Assembly: GCF_001414055.1 (NCBI RefSeq)
Contig: NZ_CP013002.1
Span: 1,240,001 to 1,304,000 of the forward strand
Source: Caulobacter henricii
Lineage (GTDB): Bacteria; Pseudomonadota; Alphaproteobacteria; Caulobacterales; Caulobacteraceae
Direction: 5' to 3'
Length of the DNA stretch: 64,000 nt
This document shows, one piece after another, positions 1 to 8,945 of this stretch. Position 1 is the stretch's first letter. Each line of letters begins with the position of its first letter. The position numbers and the translations under genes were made by a program. The notes under the pieces were generated by a model. It worked only from the letters and a program-made list of their open reading frames with translations. It searched no databases and had not been told where the DNA came from.

Positions 1-1
1 C

Positions 2-1480
2 CGGGCGGCCTTGCGGGCGCTGCGACCGTTAATCGAGTCTGAGATCTCCGGCGCGCTGGGAAAGTTCTACAATCAGGTGCGGGCCTTTCCCGAAACCCGC
101 AGCAAGTTTCGCGATGAAGGCCATATTGCCGGCGCTGAACGCGCTCAGGCCAACCATTGGCGTCGCCTGGCCACGGCGGACTACGGACCCGACTATGTTC
201 ACGACGTCGAGCGGATCGGGCGGGCCCATGTCGGCGCAGGTCTGGAGCCGCGCTGGTACATGGGCGGCTATGCCGTGGTGTCCGAGGAGCTGGTTCGCGC
301 CATCGTCACCAAGCGGGCCAAGGCCCTGTTCGCCAGCGCCAAGTCTGATGCGGAACTGGCTGACAGTCTGGTGGCCCTGAACAAGGCTGTCTTCCTGGAC
401 ATGGAGCTGGCGATTTCCAGCTATCTCGCGGCGATCGATGAGGAACGCGCGGCACTTGAGGCAGAGCGCGACTTGGCGGCCAAGACGCAGGCCCAGGCCG
501 TGAAGGCCATTGGCGACGCTCTGGCGCGCCTGGCCGCCGGTGATCTTTCCGCCAGGGTGGACGGCGTTCTGTCGCCCGAATTCCAGACCCTGAAGAGCGA
601 TTTCGACCATGCCGCCAGCGCCCTCGGCGAGGCCATGAAGGCGGTTGAGCGCGCGACCTCGGGCATCCGGGCGGGCGCTGATGACATCGCCCGGGATGCG
701 GATGACCTGGCCAAGCGGACCGAGCATCAGGCCGCGACCCTGGAACAGACGGCCGCTGCGGTGGATCAACTGACCGCCACGGTCAGCAAGACCGCACAAA
801 GCGCCCGGGAAGTGTCGGTTCGGGTCGGCGAGGCCAGCGCGGAGGCCGAACGTTCCGGTGCCGTGGTGACGCGGGCTGCCGAGGCGATGACCAAGATCGA
901 GAGCTCCTCCAATCAGGTCTCGCAGATCCTCGGCGTGATCGATGAGATCGCCTTCCAGACCAATCTTCTGGCGCTCAATGCCGGGGTCGAGGCGGCCCGG
1001 GCGGGTGACGCCGGTCGCGGCTTTGCCGTGGTCGCCCAGGAAGTGCGGGCCCTGGCCCAGCGCTCGGCTGACGCCGCCAAGGAAATCAAGTCGCTGATCG
1101 CCGAGTCCAGCCGCCAGGTTGGCGAAGGCGTCGACCTGGTCGGCCAGACCGGAGCGGCCCTGCGCGGCATTGTCGACAAGGTCGGGGGGATTGACAGCCT
1201 GATCAACCAGATCGCGGCCTCGGCCAACGAACAGGCCTCGGCCCTGACTCAGGTCAATACGGCGGTAAACCAGCTGGATCAGGTCACCCAGCGCAATGCT
1301 GCCATGGTCCACCAGTCCAGCCAGTCGACTCAGACCCTGCGCATTGAGGCCGCAGATCTGGCCAACCGAGTCGGCGCGTTCCGAACCGGAGGCGCGTTCC
1401 AGGCTGAGCCGGTGGTCAGTGACAATCCGGTGCACGCCGCTCGGGCCCGGGTCGCGGCCTTCGCCCGACCCGGGCGCTGA
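2..1480 (+). CDS. Globin-coupled methyl-accepting chemotaxis protein (5' end outside window)
   Basis: The reading frame is open to the left edge, so the N-terminus is missing. About the first 150 residues match the protoglobin sensor domain of HemAT-type aerotaxis receptors. The stretch [17 protein letters not shown] holds the expected proximal haem-ligand His. A HAMP-like segment ([16 protein letters not shown]) follows, then a methyl-accepting signalling domain with the hairpin tip [20 protein letters not shown]. No transmembrane helix is visible, so a soluble oxygen/redox sensor feeding CheA is inferred. The C-terminus ([11 protein letters not shown]) lacks a CheR-binding xWxxF tail, unlike the other chemoreceptor at 52516-54846. 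The family is secure; the ligand is inferred from the family. Confidence 0.9.
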   Translation, partial: RAALRALRPLIESEISGALGKFYNQVRAFPETRSKFRDEGHIAGAERAQANHWRRLATADYGPDYVHDVERIGRAHVGAGLEPRWYMGGYAVVSEELVRAIVTKRAKALFASAKSDAELADSLVALNKAVFLDMELAISSYLAAIDEERAALEAERDLAAKTQAQAVKAIGDALARLAAGDLSARVDGVLSPEFQTLKSDFDHAASALGEAMKAVERATSGIRAGADDIARDADDLAKRTEHQAATLEQTAAAVDQLTATVSKTAQSAREVSVRVGEASAEAERSGAVVTRAAEAMTKIESSSNQVSQILGVIDEIAFQTNLLALNAGVEAARAGDAGRGFAVVAQEVRALAQRSADAAKEIKSLIAESSRQVGEGVDLVGQTGAALRGIVDKVGGIDSLINQIAASANEQASALTQVNTAVNQLDQVTQRNAAMVHQSSQSTQTLRIEAADLANRVGAFRTGGAFQAEPVVSDNPVHAARARVAAFARPGR

Positions 1481-1610
1481 GCCAAGCTGTCGCCCTGCGC
1501 CTGGAGCCCTTTCCGACCTTATGACTCCAGAGTGGTCGGGCCAAAAAAAGTTCTAATTCATAAGCTTAGAGCGCTTTCCGGTAACCGTTTCAGACCCATT
1601 GAAAAACGTT

Positions 1611-2669
1611 CTACGGCGCAGGCGGCGGAGCCGTTGAGGCGCGATGGATCAGTTCAAAGGGCAGCAGTTCGTCCACCGGCTCGCGCTTGGAGGCCGCGCC
1701 TTTTATCTCGCCTGAAATCAGAAGCCGTGTGGCCAAGGCGGCCATCTCCACGACCGGCTGACGCACGGTGGTCAACTGCGGCCGGCTGAAGCGAGCACTG
1801 GGACTGTCGTCGAAGCCCGCCACTGAAACCTCGCCGGGCACCATAAGGCCAAGTTCTGCCGCTGCGGCCAGACAGCCCAGAGCCATGTCATCGTTGCTGG
1901 CGAAGATCGCAGTCGGTCGATCCGGCAGGCTTAGCAGAGCCTTGGCCTGGTCCAGTCCCGACTGGAAGGTGAAATCGCCCTGCCGAACCCAGCTGTCGGC
2001 GACCGGCAGGGCCAGTTGCATCATGGCGTCGCGATAGCCGTTGTGTCGGGCCTGGCTGGCCCCATAACGCGGCTCGCCGATGATGAAGCCGATCCGGCGA
2101 TGGCCCAGCCTCGCCAGGTGAAGCGTCATCTCGCTCGCGGCGGCGAAATCATCCATGTGCACGCGGGGGCCGACACCATCCGGGCGTTCAGGCCCGAGGC
2201 GCACATAGGGTGTACCGGCCTTGTCGAGCAGCTCGAGAACAGTCTCGTTGTCGGAACTGGGCGGGGTCAGGATGACCCCGTCGGGCTTCAGGGCCGCCAG
2301 CAGGGCGGCGACTTCCTGGCGAACTCGCGGCGCGTCATGATCAATCAGCTCGATCAGTAGGTGATATCCGGCGTCGCGGCACTGTAGCGTGGCCCCCAGC
2401 TGGATTCGGCTGAGATAGTCAGCGCCCCGCTCGCTGCGCCAGTGGTCGATCGTCAGGGCCGCATCAACGAATACGGCGATCACGAACGAACGCGAACCCG
2501 CCAGGCTGCGTGCCGACAGGTTGGGGCTGTAATCCAGAGCGCTGGCCGCCTCCAGGACACGATCGCGCATCGCCGGCCGGACATTGGGCTCCTTGTTCAT
2601 GACCCGGGAGACGGTCTTGATGGAGACGCCGGCGCGCGCGGCGACGTCATAGATCGTCACCGACGCCAT
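1611..2669 (-). CDS. LacI family transcriptional regulator
   Basis: 352 residues. The N-terminal LacI helix-turn-helix (TIYDVAARAGVSIKTVSRVMN) is followed by a periplasmic-binding-protein-like sugar-sensing core ending near GFDDSPSARFSRPQLTTVRQP. Length and layout are typical of the family. It is divergent from the MFS transporter starting at 2874, with a 204-base shared promoter region, so it probably represses that transporter in response to a sugar or glycoside. No catabolic enzyme lies next to the pair, so the inducer cannot be named. It is distinct in sequence from the maltose-locus LacI protein at 44101-45114. Confidence 0.92.
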   Translation of the reverse strand: MASVTIYDVAARAGVSIKTVSRVMNKEPNVRPAMRDRVLEAASALDYSPNLSARSLAGSRSFVIAVFVDAALTIDHWRSERGADYLSRIQLGATLQCRDAGYHLLIELIDHDAPRVRQEVAALLAALKPDGVILTPPSSDNETVLELLDKAGTPYVRLGPERPDGVGPRVHMDDFAAASEMTLHLARLGHRRIGFIIGEPRYGASQARHNGYRDAMMQLALPVADSWVRQGDFTFQSGLDQAKALLSLPDRPTAIFASNDDMALGCLAAAAELGLMVPGEVSVAGFDDSPSARFSRPQLTTVRQPVVEMAALATRLLISGEIKGAASKREPVDELLPFELIHRASTAPPPAP

Positions 2670-2873
2670 GGACCCGCCTTGCCTTGCTGAATGAGTCTCA
2701 AATCCATGCGGCCAGCCTAGTGCATTTCTCGTCGATGGAGCGATGCCCGCCGTGAGAAAAATCCCCGGGGCATCTGATCATTGGAGGGGGGCGTCCCGGC
2801 GGCCTTGTGTCATCGGGGCGGGAAGGCCAGTCTAGACCCTGACGCGGCGCAGACCGCGCGGGGGAGGATGTCT

Positions 2874-4130
2874 ATGTCGCCAAGCGACGACGCCCGGCCG
2901 GCCACACCGGTCAGGCCCGGTTTCATTGCCGCCTATACCCTGGCGCAGATCGGCGCCTTTGTCAGTTTCATGCCTTTGTTGCAGGTGCTGCTGCCCCTGA
3001 AGGCGGAGGCCATCGATCCGGCGAACAAGGCCTTGCTGCTAAGCCAAGTGGCCTTTTACGGTGCTCTGGTGGCCAGTATTGCCAATCTTCTGGCCGGTGC
3101 GATCAGCGATCGCACGACCTCCCGATTTGGCCGCCGCAAGCCCTGGATGGTGGTTGGAGCCGTGGGCGCGGCCGGGGCCTATCTGCTGATCATGTCGGCC
3201 AGGACGCCCCTGGCCCTGATCGGAGGCGTCCTTCTCTTTCAGTTGACCTTCAACCTGATGTTCTCGGCGCTGGTCGCCGTTTTGCCGGATCGGGTGCCGG
3301 ATGCCCAGAAGGGACGGGTGGCCGCTTTTCTCAGTCTGGGCAATCCGATTGGGACCATGGCCGGTGCGGTCCTGATCGGCGGGCTGCTGGTCACCGAACT
3401 GACGCGCTATATCGCTATCGCCCTGGTACTGCTGCTGACCCTGGCCCCCTTCGTGTTGGCCCTGGACGACAAACCATTGGCAGCGGACGCCCGGCCACCA
3501 TTCCGGTTGGGAGCCTTTATCGCCGCCCTCTGGGTTGATCCGCGACGGCATCCAGACTTTGCCTTTGCATGGCTGGGCCGGTTCCTCGTGCTGGTCGCCC
3601 TCAGCCTCGTGCAGGGCTACATGCTCTATTTTCTGCAGGACGCGCTGGGCTATTCGCGCCTGTTTCCGGGCCATCGGGCCGAGGAAGGTCTAGCGATTCT
3701 CACTACGGTCTCAACGGTCTCCAATGTCACTTTTGCCCTGCTGGGCGGGATCTTGTCGGATCGCCTGAAGCGGCGAAAACTGTTTGCCGCCGGTGCCGCC
3801 CTGACCATCGGTCTGGCGATGCTGATCTTCTCGCTGACACCCAGCTGGCCCGTCATGCTGGCAGCCTATGTCCTGTTGGGTTGCGGCGCAGGCTGCTTCT
3901 ACGCGGTGGATATTGCCCTGGTCACCCAGGTGCTGCCGTCGCAGCGAGACGCCGGCAAGGATCTGGGGGTATTGAACCTGGCCAATACCTTGCCCCAGGC
4001 TCTGGCCCCCATGCTGGCCGTTGTTGCATTGGGCCCCAGCCATATGGACTTCCGGGCCTTCTTTATCGTCGCAGCCCTGCTTGCCATGGCTGGCGGCCTG
4101 GCGATCCTGCCGATACGAGGCGTTCGGTAA
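2874..4130 (+). CDS. MFS transporter, probably sugar or glycoside
   Basis: 418 residues from the ATG at 2874. This start is chosen because GGGGAGG at 2861-2867 sits 6 bases upstream; an in-frame ATG at 2868 directly abuts that site. The protein has about 12 hydrophobic segments. The cytoplasmic loop 2-3 signature is SDRTTSRFGRRKPWMVVGA, and a matching loop SDRLKRRKLF lies in the second half. These are typical of major facilitator sugar carriers. Divergent LacI regulation supports sugar uptake. The inner-membrane location follows from the helices; the substrate is unknown. Confidence 0.88.
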   Translation: MSPSDDARPATPVRPGFIAAYTLAQIGAFVSFMPLLQVLLPLKAEAIDPANKALLLSQVAFYGALVASIANLLAGAISDRTTSRFGRRKPWMVVGAVGAAGAYLLIMSARTPLALIGGVLLFQLTFNLMFSALVAVLPDRVPDAQKGRVAAFLSLGNPIGTMAGAVLIGGLLVTELTRYIAIALVLLLTLAPFVLALDDKPLAADARPPFRLGAFIAALWVDPRRHPDFAFAWLGRFLVLVALSLVQGYMLYFLQDALGYSRLFPGHRAEEGLAILTTVSTVSNVTFALLGGILSDRLKRRKLFAAGAALTIGLAMLIFSLTPSWPVMLAAYVLLGCGAGCFYAVDIALVTQVLPSQRDAGKDLGVLNLANTLPQALAPMLAVVALGPSHMDFRAFFIVAALLAMAGGLAILPIRGVR

Positions 4131-4150
4131 GCCTTCCGGAAGTTCGCCCC

Positions 4151-4957
4151 GTGCCCCAGTTCATCACCGTCGCTGATCCTGATGATCCCCGCGTCGCGGC
4201 CTATCGTGACATCCGCGAACGGGACCTGGTGGGACGGCAGGGCCTGTTCATCGCCGAGGGCGAGACGGTCCTGAGGGCCTTTGTCCGGGATGCGCCAGGG
4301 CGGGTGCAGTCGCTGCTGGTCGATCCCAAGCGACAGGACAAACTGGCCGAGGTCTTTGCGGCCTTGCCGGACGAGGTGCCGGTCTATCTGGTCGAGCAGG
4401 CTGTGCTCGACCGGGTCGCAGGCTTCCATCTGCATCGCGGCGTGCTGGCGGTCGGCCAGAAGCCGGAACCGGTCTCTGCGGATCACCTGTTGGCCGGACT
4501 GCCGGGGGCGACTGTAGTGCTGGTGCTGTGTGGCATCGCCAATCACGACAATATCGGCGGCATTTTCCGCAATGCTGCCGCCTTCGGCGTCGGCGGCGTG
4601 ATTCTCGACAGCGCGTGCTGCGATCCGCTGTATCGCAAGGCCATACGGGTCTCGGTTGGGGCCACGCTGAGTGTTCCCACGGCCTGGCTGGCCCAGGATG
4701 AGGATGTCGCCGGACTCCTCGAACGCCATGGTTTCGAGGCCCTGGCCCTGTCACCTGCCGCGCCCGAGATCCTGGCGCGGCTAAGGCCGCCCTTGCGCTC
4801 GGCGGTTCTGCTCGGCGCGGAGGGCCCTGGTCTCTCGGCTGAACTCATCGCGCGGGCACGGCCGATCGGCATTCCGATGGCGGGCGGCTTCGATTCCCTC
4901 AATGTGGCGACCACGAGCGGGATCGTCCTGCACCATCTTCGCTTCGCCCAGCCGTAG
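4151..4957 (+). CDS. TrmH/SpoU family RNA 2'-O-methyltransferase
   Basis: 268 residues from a GTG at 4151, preceded by CCGGAAG. The three SPOUT motifs are present: NHDNIGGIFRNAAAFGVGGV (motif 1, with the Asn and Arg), LGAEGPGLS (motif 2) and IPMAGGFDSLNVATTSGI (motif 3, normally IPMxGxVDSLNV). The N-terminal part resembles the RNA-binding substrate domain of these enzymes. It would use S-adenosylmethionine to methylate a ribose 2'-OH in rRNA or tRNA. It begins 20 bases after the MFS gene. The exact RNA target cannot be told from sequence. Confidence 0.88.
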   Translation: MPQFITVADPDDPRVAAYRDIRERDLVGRQGLFIAEGETVLRAFVRDAPGRVQSLLVDPKRQDKLAEVFAALPDEVPVYLVEQAVLDRVAGFHLHRGVLAVGQKPEPVSADHLLAGLPGATVVLVLCGIANHDNIGGIFRNAAAFGVGGVILDSACCDPLYRKAIRVSVGATLSVPTAWLAQDEDVAGLLERHGFEALALSPAAPEILARLRPPLRSAVLLGAEGPGLSAELIARARPIGIPMAGGFDSLNVATTSGIVLHHLRFAQP

Positions 4958-5036
4958 GAAACCGGTTTCCTGAATCGGAATTGCGGCCCTAAGCTTGAGG
5001 ATCGAATGACCTTCAGTTCGCCGGAAGGCTCTCTCC

Positions 5037-6008
5037 ATGTTCCATCGTCGTGGTGCCCTGGCCACCGTCGCTGTCAGCCTGCTGGCGCTCGGACTGGGGC
5101 CGGGAGCGAGAGCAGAGGCTGTGCCCATGGCTGATCCCGCCGAGACTATCGAACTCTGGCCTGCCGGTCCGCCGGGTGCGGAAGCGGTCACGGCGGTTGA
5201 GACCGTCCTTGAGCGGGGTGATCCCAAAGGGCTTCGCGACAGGGCCCTGACCCATATCCGCAAGCCGGCCCTGGCCGTGTTCCGCCCGAAGACACCCAAC
5301 GGTGCGGCAGTGATGCTGATACCGGGCGGCGGGTACGAACGGGTCGTCATGGACAAGGAGGGCTATGAGACCGCCCGCTGGCTGGCAGATCGCGGCTACA
5401 CCTGTTTTGTCCTGTTCTATCGTCTGCCCGGTGATGGCTGGAGCGCGGGTCCCGATGTGCCCTTGCAGGATGCCCAGCGGGGCCTGCGGCTTGTGCGCTC
5501 CCGTGCCGCCGCCCTGGGCTTCAGCGCAAACCGCATCGCGATCATGGGCTTTTCCGCCGGCGGCCATGTGGCCGCCAGCCTGACCACCCGGTTCTCAGCC
5601 AGGGTCTATGACCGGATCGATGCGGTGGACGATCTGTCGGCTCGACCGGATCTGTCAGCCCTGATCTATCCCGTCATCACCATGGCGGCACCTTCGGTGC
5701 ACGCCGGCTCGCGCAAGCAACTCCTGGGGGCGAACCCGACACCCGAGCAGATCCAGCTCTATTCGCCTGACCGGCAGGTTGGTGCCGACGCGCCGCCGGT
5801 CTTTCTGCTCCATGCCGTCGATGACAAGTCGGTCCCGGTCGAGAATACCCTGCTGATGTTTGCGAGCCTGAAGGCCAGGAGCATTCCAACCGAGATGCAT
5901 GTTTTCAACGAAGGCGGACACGGCTTTGGGCTGCGCTTCATCGCCGGCAAGCCCGTTGCCGCCTGGCCGGACCTGTTTACAGGTTTCGCCCGCCAGCACG
6001 GACTTTAG
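5037..6008 (+). CDS. Secreted alpha/beta hydrolase (acetyl-esterase-like)
   Basis: 323 residues with an N-terminal signal peptide (positively charged MFHRRG, hydrophobic run, likely cleavage after GARA). The mature part has the oxyanion region IPGGGYERVV, the nucleophile elbow GFSAGGH, an acidic residue in HAVDDKSVPV and the histidine in NEGGHGFGL. It therefore looks like a periplasmic or exported carboxylesterase of the BD-FAE/acetylxylan-esterase-like group. It starts at the ATG at 5037 behind CGGAAGG. Its 3' end overlaps by four bases the converging WYL regulator. The substrate is not known. Confidence 0.85.
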   Translation: MFHRRGALATVAVSLLALGLGPGARAEAVPMADPAETIELWPAGPPGAEAVTAVETVLERGDPKGLRDRALTHIRKPALAVFRPKTPNGAAVMLIPGGGYERVVMDKEGYETARWLADRGYTCFVLFYRLPGDGWSAGPDVPLQDAQRGLRLVRSRAAALGFSANRIAIMGFSAGGHVAASLTTRFSARVYDRIDAVDDLSARPDLSALIYPVITMAAPSVHAGSRKQLLGANPTPEQIQLYSPDRQVGADAPPVFLLHAVDDKSVPVENTLLMFASLKARSIPTEMHVFNEGGHGFGLRFIAGKPVAAWPDLFTGFARQHGL

Positions 6009-6718
6009 TCGAGACCCTTGCGAGCCCAGGCGGCGTGTTGGGTCTCAAGATGCTTTTGCCAAAGCCCCCGCAAGCGGCCGGGACGCTGGCCGTGCCGATC
6101 CTCGAGGAAGGTCGCATTGACCACCCGATCGGTGCGAAAGGTTCGGAAGTCCTTGCGAAGCTCGCACCATCCAATCAGCATGCGGACGGTTTCGCGGTAG
6201 GCCACGGAGACGGGCCAGATGATCCGCTCGCTGACGGCGCCCCCTTCATCGCGATAGCTCAGTCGGATCTTGCGGCCGGCATGGATCCAGGCGCGGGTCT
6301 GGGCGATGTCCAGCCCATCCGGCGCGGCGTTCCAGGCCGGCGCGGCACCGGTTGCGGGCTCAAGGACATAGGGTCGCAAGCGTTCGGGCACCGCCGCGGC
6401 GATCTTGCTGATCAGGTCGCGGGCGGCCTTGGCCAGCACGGGATCGCCACGCCCGGCCACCCATTGGGCTCCCAATACGGCGGCCTCAATTTCATCGGGC
6501 GTGAGCATCAGGGGCGGCATGTCGAAACCGGCCTCAAGGACATAGCCTACCCCGGCCTCGCCACGGATCGGCGCCCTCTGGCCGACCAGGGCGGCGATGT
6601 CGCGATAAACGCTGCGCTTGGAGGTCTCGAGCTCGGTAGCGATCGCGTCAGCCGTAACGGGGGCATGGCTCCGCCGCAGGATCTGGATGATCTGGAACAG
6701 GCGTTCGGCGCGTCTCAT
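6005..6718 (-). CDS. YafY-type transcriptional regulator (HTH + WYL domain)
   Basis: 237 residues from the ATG at 6718 (MRRAERLFQIIQIL), the usual start of YafY proteins; an upstream in-frame ATG at 6751 would only add an atypical leader. The N-terminal winged helix (TADAIATELETSKRSVYRDIAALV) is followed by a WYL ligand-binding domain (GRKIRLSYRDEGGAVSERIIWPVSVAYRET...). WYL proteins sense nucleic-acid-like or small ligands and often control stress or carbohydrate genes. Its target is unclear. The next gene upstream on the same strand is the FGE gene, 66 bases away. Confidence 0.88.
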   Translation of the reverse strand: MRRAERLFQIIQILRRSHAPVTADAIATELETSKRSVYRDIAALVGQRAPIRGEAGVGYVLEAGFDMPPLMLTPDEIEAAVLGAQWVAGRGDPVLAKAARDLISKIAAAVPERLRPYVLEPATGAAPAWNAAPDGLDIAQTRAWIHAGRKIRLSYRDEGGAVSERIIWPVSVAYRETVRMLIGWCELRKDFRTFRTDRVVNATFLEDRHGQRPGRLRGLWQKHLETQHAAWARKGLD

Positions 6719-6784
6719 GGGCCCACCCTGGCTGAGGTCTGCTGACAGCATGATGGCAGCAGGGTGGGGCCTTAGCGAGACGCC

Positions 6785-7726
6785 TCAGGCGGTCCGGACC
6801 ACGCAGCGGAAGCCGATATGGCTGGTCGTGGTATCGATCGGCTGGGGATGGCGCGCGGCCGGGCGATAGCGCCGGCAATAGTTCTCGGCGCAGAGGTGCG
6901 ATCCGCCCTTCAGCACCCGGCGGGGGATGGCGGGACCAGGCTGATGGCGATCGTGACTGCCACTGCGGGCGGGGCCGCGCGGATTGCGCGGCGCGCAGCA
7001 GGGCTTGGTCGGGCTATCGGCATGCCGGTCGGCCCACCAGTCCGTGGTCCATTCCCAGACATTGCCGATCATGTCGAAGAGCCCATGGCCATTGGGGGGG
7101 AAGGTTCGCACTGGCGAGGTCCGCTCATAGCCGTCGGTCATGAGGTTCTCGCCGGGAAAGGTCCCTTGCCAGTAATTGGCCAGCATGGTCCCGCCCGGTG
7201 CCAGTTGGTCACCCCAGGCATAGGCCGCACCGTCCAAGCTGCCTCGGGCGGCGAACTCCCATTCGGCCTCTGTGGGCAGGGACTTTCCGGCCCAGGCCGC
7301 ATAGGCAGCCGCATCATCAAAGCTGACGTGCACCACCGGATGGTCTTCGAGCCCCGCGATCGAGCTGCCCGAGCCGAACGGCTGGTTCCAGCGGGCCTGA
7401 AGGATCAGTTGCCACCATTCCCCACCACCCAGGCGAGGATCGATCAGGCGGTCTGGTTTGACAAAGACAGCTGAGGCCGGTTGGGCAAAGGCCGGGTCCA
7501 TGCCCGGATAGAGCCGTGGGTCCGGAGGGATTTCAGCCAGGGTCACATGGCCGGTCTCGGAGACGAACCGGGCGAACTGGGCATTGGTCACGGGGGTTTG
7601 GTCGATCCAGAACGGGTCGACCGCCACGGCATGGGCCGGGGCCTCCTCCGGATAGTGCTCATTCGAGCCCATCTGGAATACACCGCCGGCCAGGGCGACC
7701 ATGCCATCGAGACGCGCTTTGGTCAT
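6785..7726 (-). CDS. Formylglycine-generating enzyme (SUMF1/FGE family)
   Basis: 313 residues spanning the whole FGE-sulfatase fold. Visible signatures are GGVFQMGSNEHYPEEAP at the N-terminus, HPVVHVSFDDAAAYAAWAGK, LPTEAEWEFAARG, GNVWEWTTDWW and the C-terminal GFRCVV. The pair of active-site cysteines is present in CAENYC (about residues 279 and 284) with the same spacing as in true copper-dependent FGEs. This separates it from the many SUMF1-like proteins lacking the cysteines. It would oxidise the motif Cys of sulfatases to formylglycine. Two sulfatases lie about 20-27 kb downstream in this window. No signal peptide is evident, so it should act on nascent sulfatases in the cytoplasm. Confidence 0.9.
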   Translation of the reverse strand: MTKARLDGMVALAGGVFQMGSNEHYPEEAPAHAVAVDPFWIDQTPVTNAQFARFVSETGHVTLAEIPPDPRLYPGMDPAFAQPASAVFVKPDRLIDPRLGGGEWWQLILQARWNQPFGSGSSIAGLEDHPVVHVSFDDAAAYAAWAGKSLPTEAEWEFAARGSLDGAAYAWGDQLAPGGTMLANYWQGTFPGENLMTDGYERTSPVRTFPPNGHGLFDMIGNVWEWTTDWWADRHADSPTKPCCAPRNPRGPARSGSHDRHQPGPAIPRRVLKGGSHLCAENYCRRYRPAARHPQPIDTTTSHIGFRCVVRTA

Positions 7727-7786
7727 GGCCGCCGTTCTAGGTCGTGACGAGGGTTGTTGTCACCTGACGTGCCACTATTTTCGCTG

Positions 7787-7819
7787 TGGAAAAGGGCCGC
7801 GCCAGTGCCGGCGCGGCCC
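7787..7819 (-). terminator. Rho-independent terminator for the dienelactone hydrolase gene
   Basis: Perfect 10-bp stem (GGGCCGCGCC at 7794-7803, GGCGCGGCCC at 7810-7819) with a 6-base loop. On the minus strand it is followed by a short T run (TTTTCC). It lies directly behind the stop of the minus-strand hydrolase gene. Confidence 0.75.
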
Positions 7820-7824
7820 GAATC

Positions 7825-8688
7825 TCAGCCCAGGGTGCGCTTGTAGAGCGCCAGTAGCTCTGCCCAGGCCTTTTCCGCCGCAGGCTCGTCATAGACCTGG
7901 CTGCCCCTGACGGTCCAACCGTGCGCCGCCCCGGCATAGACCTCGACCTTGCTGGGCCGCTTGGCGGCGTCGAGCGCGGCCTTCAGCTTTTCCTTGTCGG
8001 CCGGATCGCGCTTGTCGTCATTGTCTGCGACCGCGATCAGATATTCGGCCTTGCTGATGGGCAGGGTCAGGTGCGGGCTGGTCGGAGCCTCGGTGACCAG
8101 GCCACCGCCGTGGAAGCTGGCCACAGCCGCGACCCGGGTCGGCGAAATGCCGGCGGTGCGGAAGGCCAGGGGACCGCCCATGCAATAGCCCTGGGTCCCG
8201 ACCTTCTTCTTCTTGTTGGTCTGGGGCAGGGCGTCGAGGAAGGCGATATAGGCGGTCGCGTCGCGATCGGTGCCTTCCGGAGTCACGGTCGCCCGCATCG
8301 GCATGATCTTTGCGCGGTCGTCGGGATTGGAGAAGTTGAACCCGCTCTCGACCACCGGGGCCTTCTTGACCCGGTAATAGAGGTTGGGAACCAGCACCAC
8401 ATAGCCTTCGGACGCCAGGCGGCGTCCCATCTCCCGGAAAGCGGGCCTCAGGCTGACGACGTCAGGCCATACGACCACAGCCGGCCACGAGCCCTTGCCC
8501 TCTGGATAGTAAAGCGCGGCATCGGCCACGCCGTCGGGGGTCTTGATCTCGACGTCCTTTTCCACGACCGGCGCGCCCGCATGGGCCGCGCTGCCAAGCC
8601 CGGCGGCCAGAACGGTCATCAGACCGAAGGCCCGGCGGGAGACGGTGGGGTCGTGGGTCAGGCCCTGATGGATATCATCGTCGCACAT
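7825..8688 (-). CDS. Dienelactone hydrolase family protein with Tat-type signal
   Basis: 287 residues. The N-terminus carries a twin-arginine motif (SRRAFGLMT) and a hydrophobic stretch ending AAHAGA, so export by Tat is inferred. The mature part has the dienelactone hydrolase triad: nucleophilic Cys in GYCMGG, Asp in the VADNDDKRDP region and His in AGAAHGW. The family hydrolyses dienelactones in chloroaromatic breakdown, but many members act on unrelated esters or lactones. A strong terminator follows it. No other aromatic-degradation gene is adjacent. Confidence 0.87.
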   Translation of the reverse strand: MCDDDIHQGLTHDPTVSRRAFGLMTVLAAGLGSAAHAGAPVVEKDVEIKTPDGVADAALYYPEGKGSWPAVVVWPDVVSLRPAFREMGRRLASEGYVVLVPNLYYRVKKAPVVESGFNFSNPDDRAKIMPMRATVTPEGTDRDATAYIAFLDALPQTNKKKKVGTQGYCMGGPLAFRTAGISPTRVAAVASFHGGGLVTEAPTSPHLTLPISKAEYLIAVADNDDKRDPADKEKLKAALDAAKRPSKVEVYAGAAHGWTVRGSQVYDEPAAEKAWAELLALYKRTLG

Positions 8689-8800
8689 GGCCTATCCTCG
8701 CGATGGCTGGAAACAGGCCGGGACTGTCGCCGCGAAATCGCGTTCAGGGAAGAGGCTGCGAGCGGAAGTTCGGGCCGGAAGGTCGGGTGCGGCCGAAAAA

Positions 8801-8875
8801 TGGTGGTCGCGACAGGGATTGAACCTGTGACATCCTGCGTGTGAAGCAGGCGCTCTCCCGCTGAGCTACGCGACC
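8801..8875 (-). tRNA. tRNA-Val (anticodon CAC)
   Basis: 75 bases including an encoded CCA end. Acceptor arms GGTCGCG and CGCGACC pair fully. The D arm has TAGCTCAGCGGGAGAGC, the anticodon stem CCTGC/GCAGG encloses loop TTCACAC with anticodon CAC, and the T arm has GGTTCAATCCC. The CAC anticodon reads GUG, so the charge is valine. Confidence 0.95.
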
Positions 8876-8945
8876 TAACCGTTTCGGGCGGTTCTGAAGA
8901 ACCGTTCTCGCCGGGCCGGAAGACCGATCCGCGAGAGGGACGGGC

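Noticed and set aside
1513..1549. Hairpin CCGACC...GGTCGG followed by AAAAAAA as a terminator of the globin receptor
   Set aside because: On the plus strand the run is A rather than T, and on the minus strand the T run precedes the hairpin. The stem has only 6 pairs with a 15-base loop.
1565..1605. LacI-operator-like text (AGAGCGCTTT, GGTAACCGTTTC) behind the first LacI gene
   Set aside because: It lies between two gene ends rather than at a promoter, and no matching copy was found in the divergent LacI/MFS gap.
8801..8875. tRNA-Val as an attachment site for an integrated element
   Set aside because: No integrase, no direct repeat of the tRNA end and no mobile genes nearby.
8889..8904. Perfect palindrome CGGTTCTGAAGAACCG between gph and tRNA-Val
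   Set aside because: Only a 2-base loop and no T run, so not a convincing terminator. No regulator or second copy was seen to support an operator.
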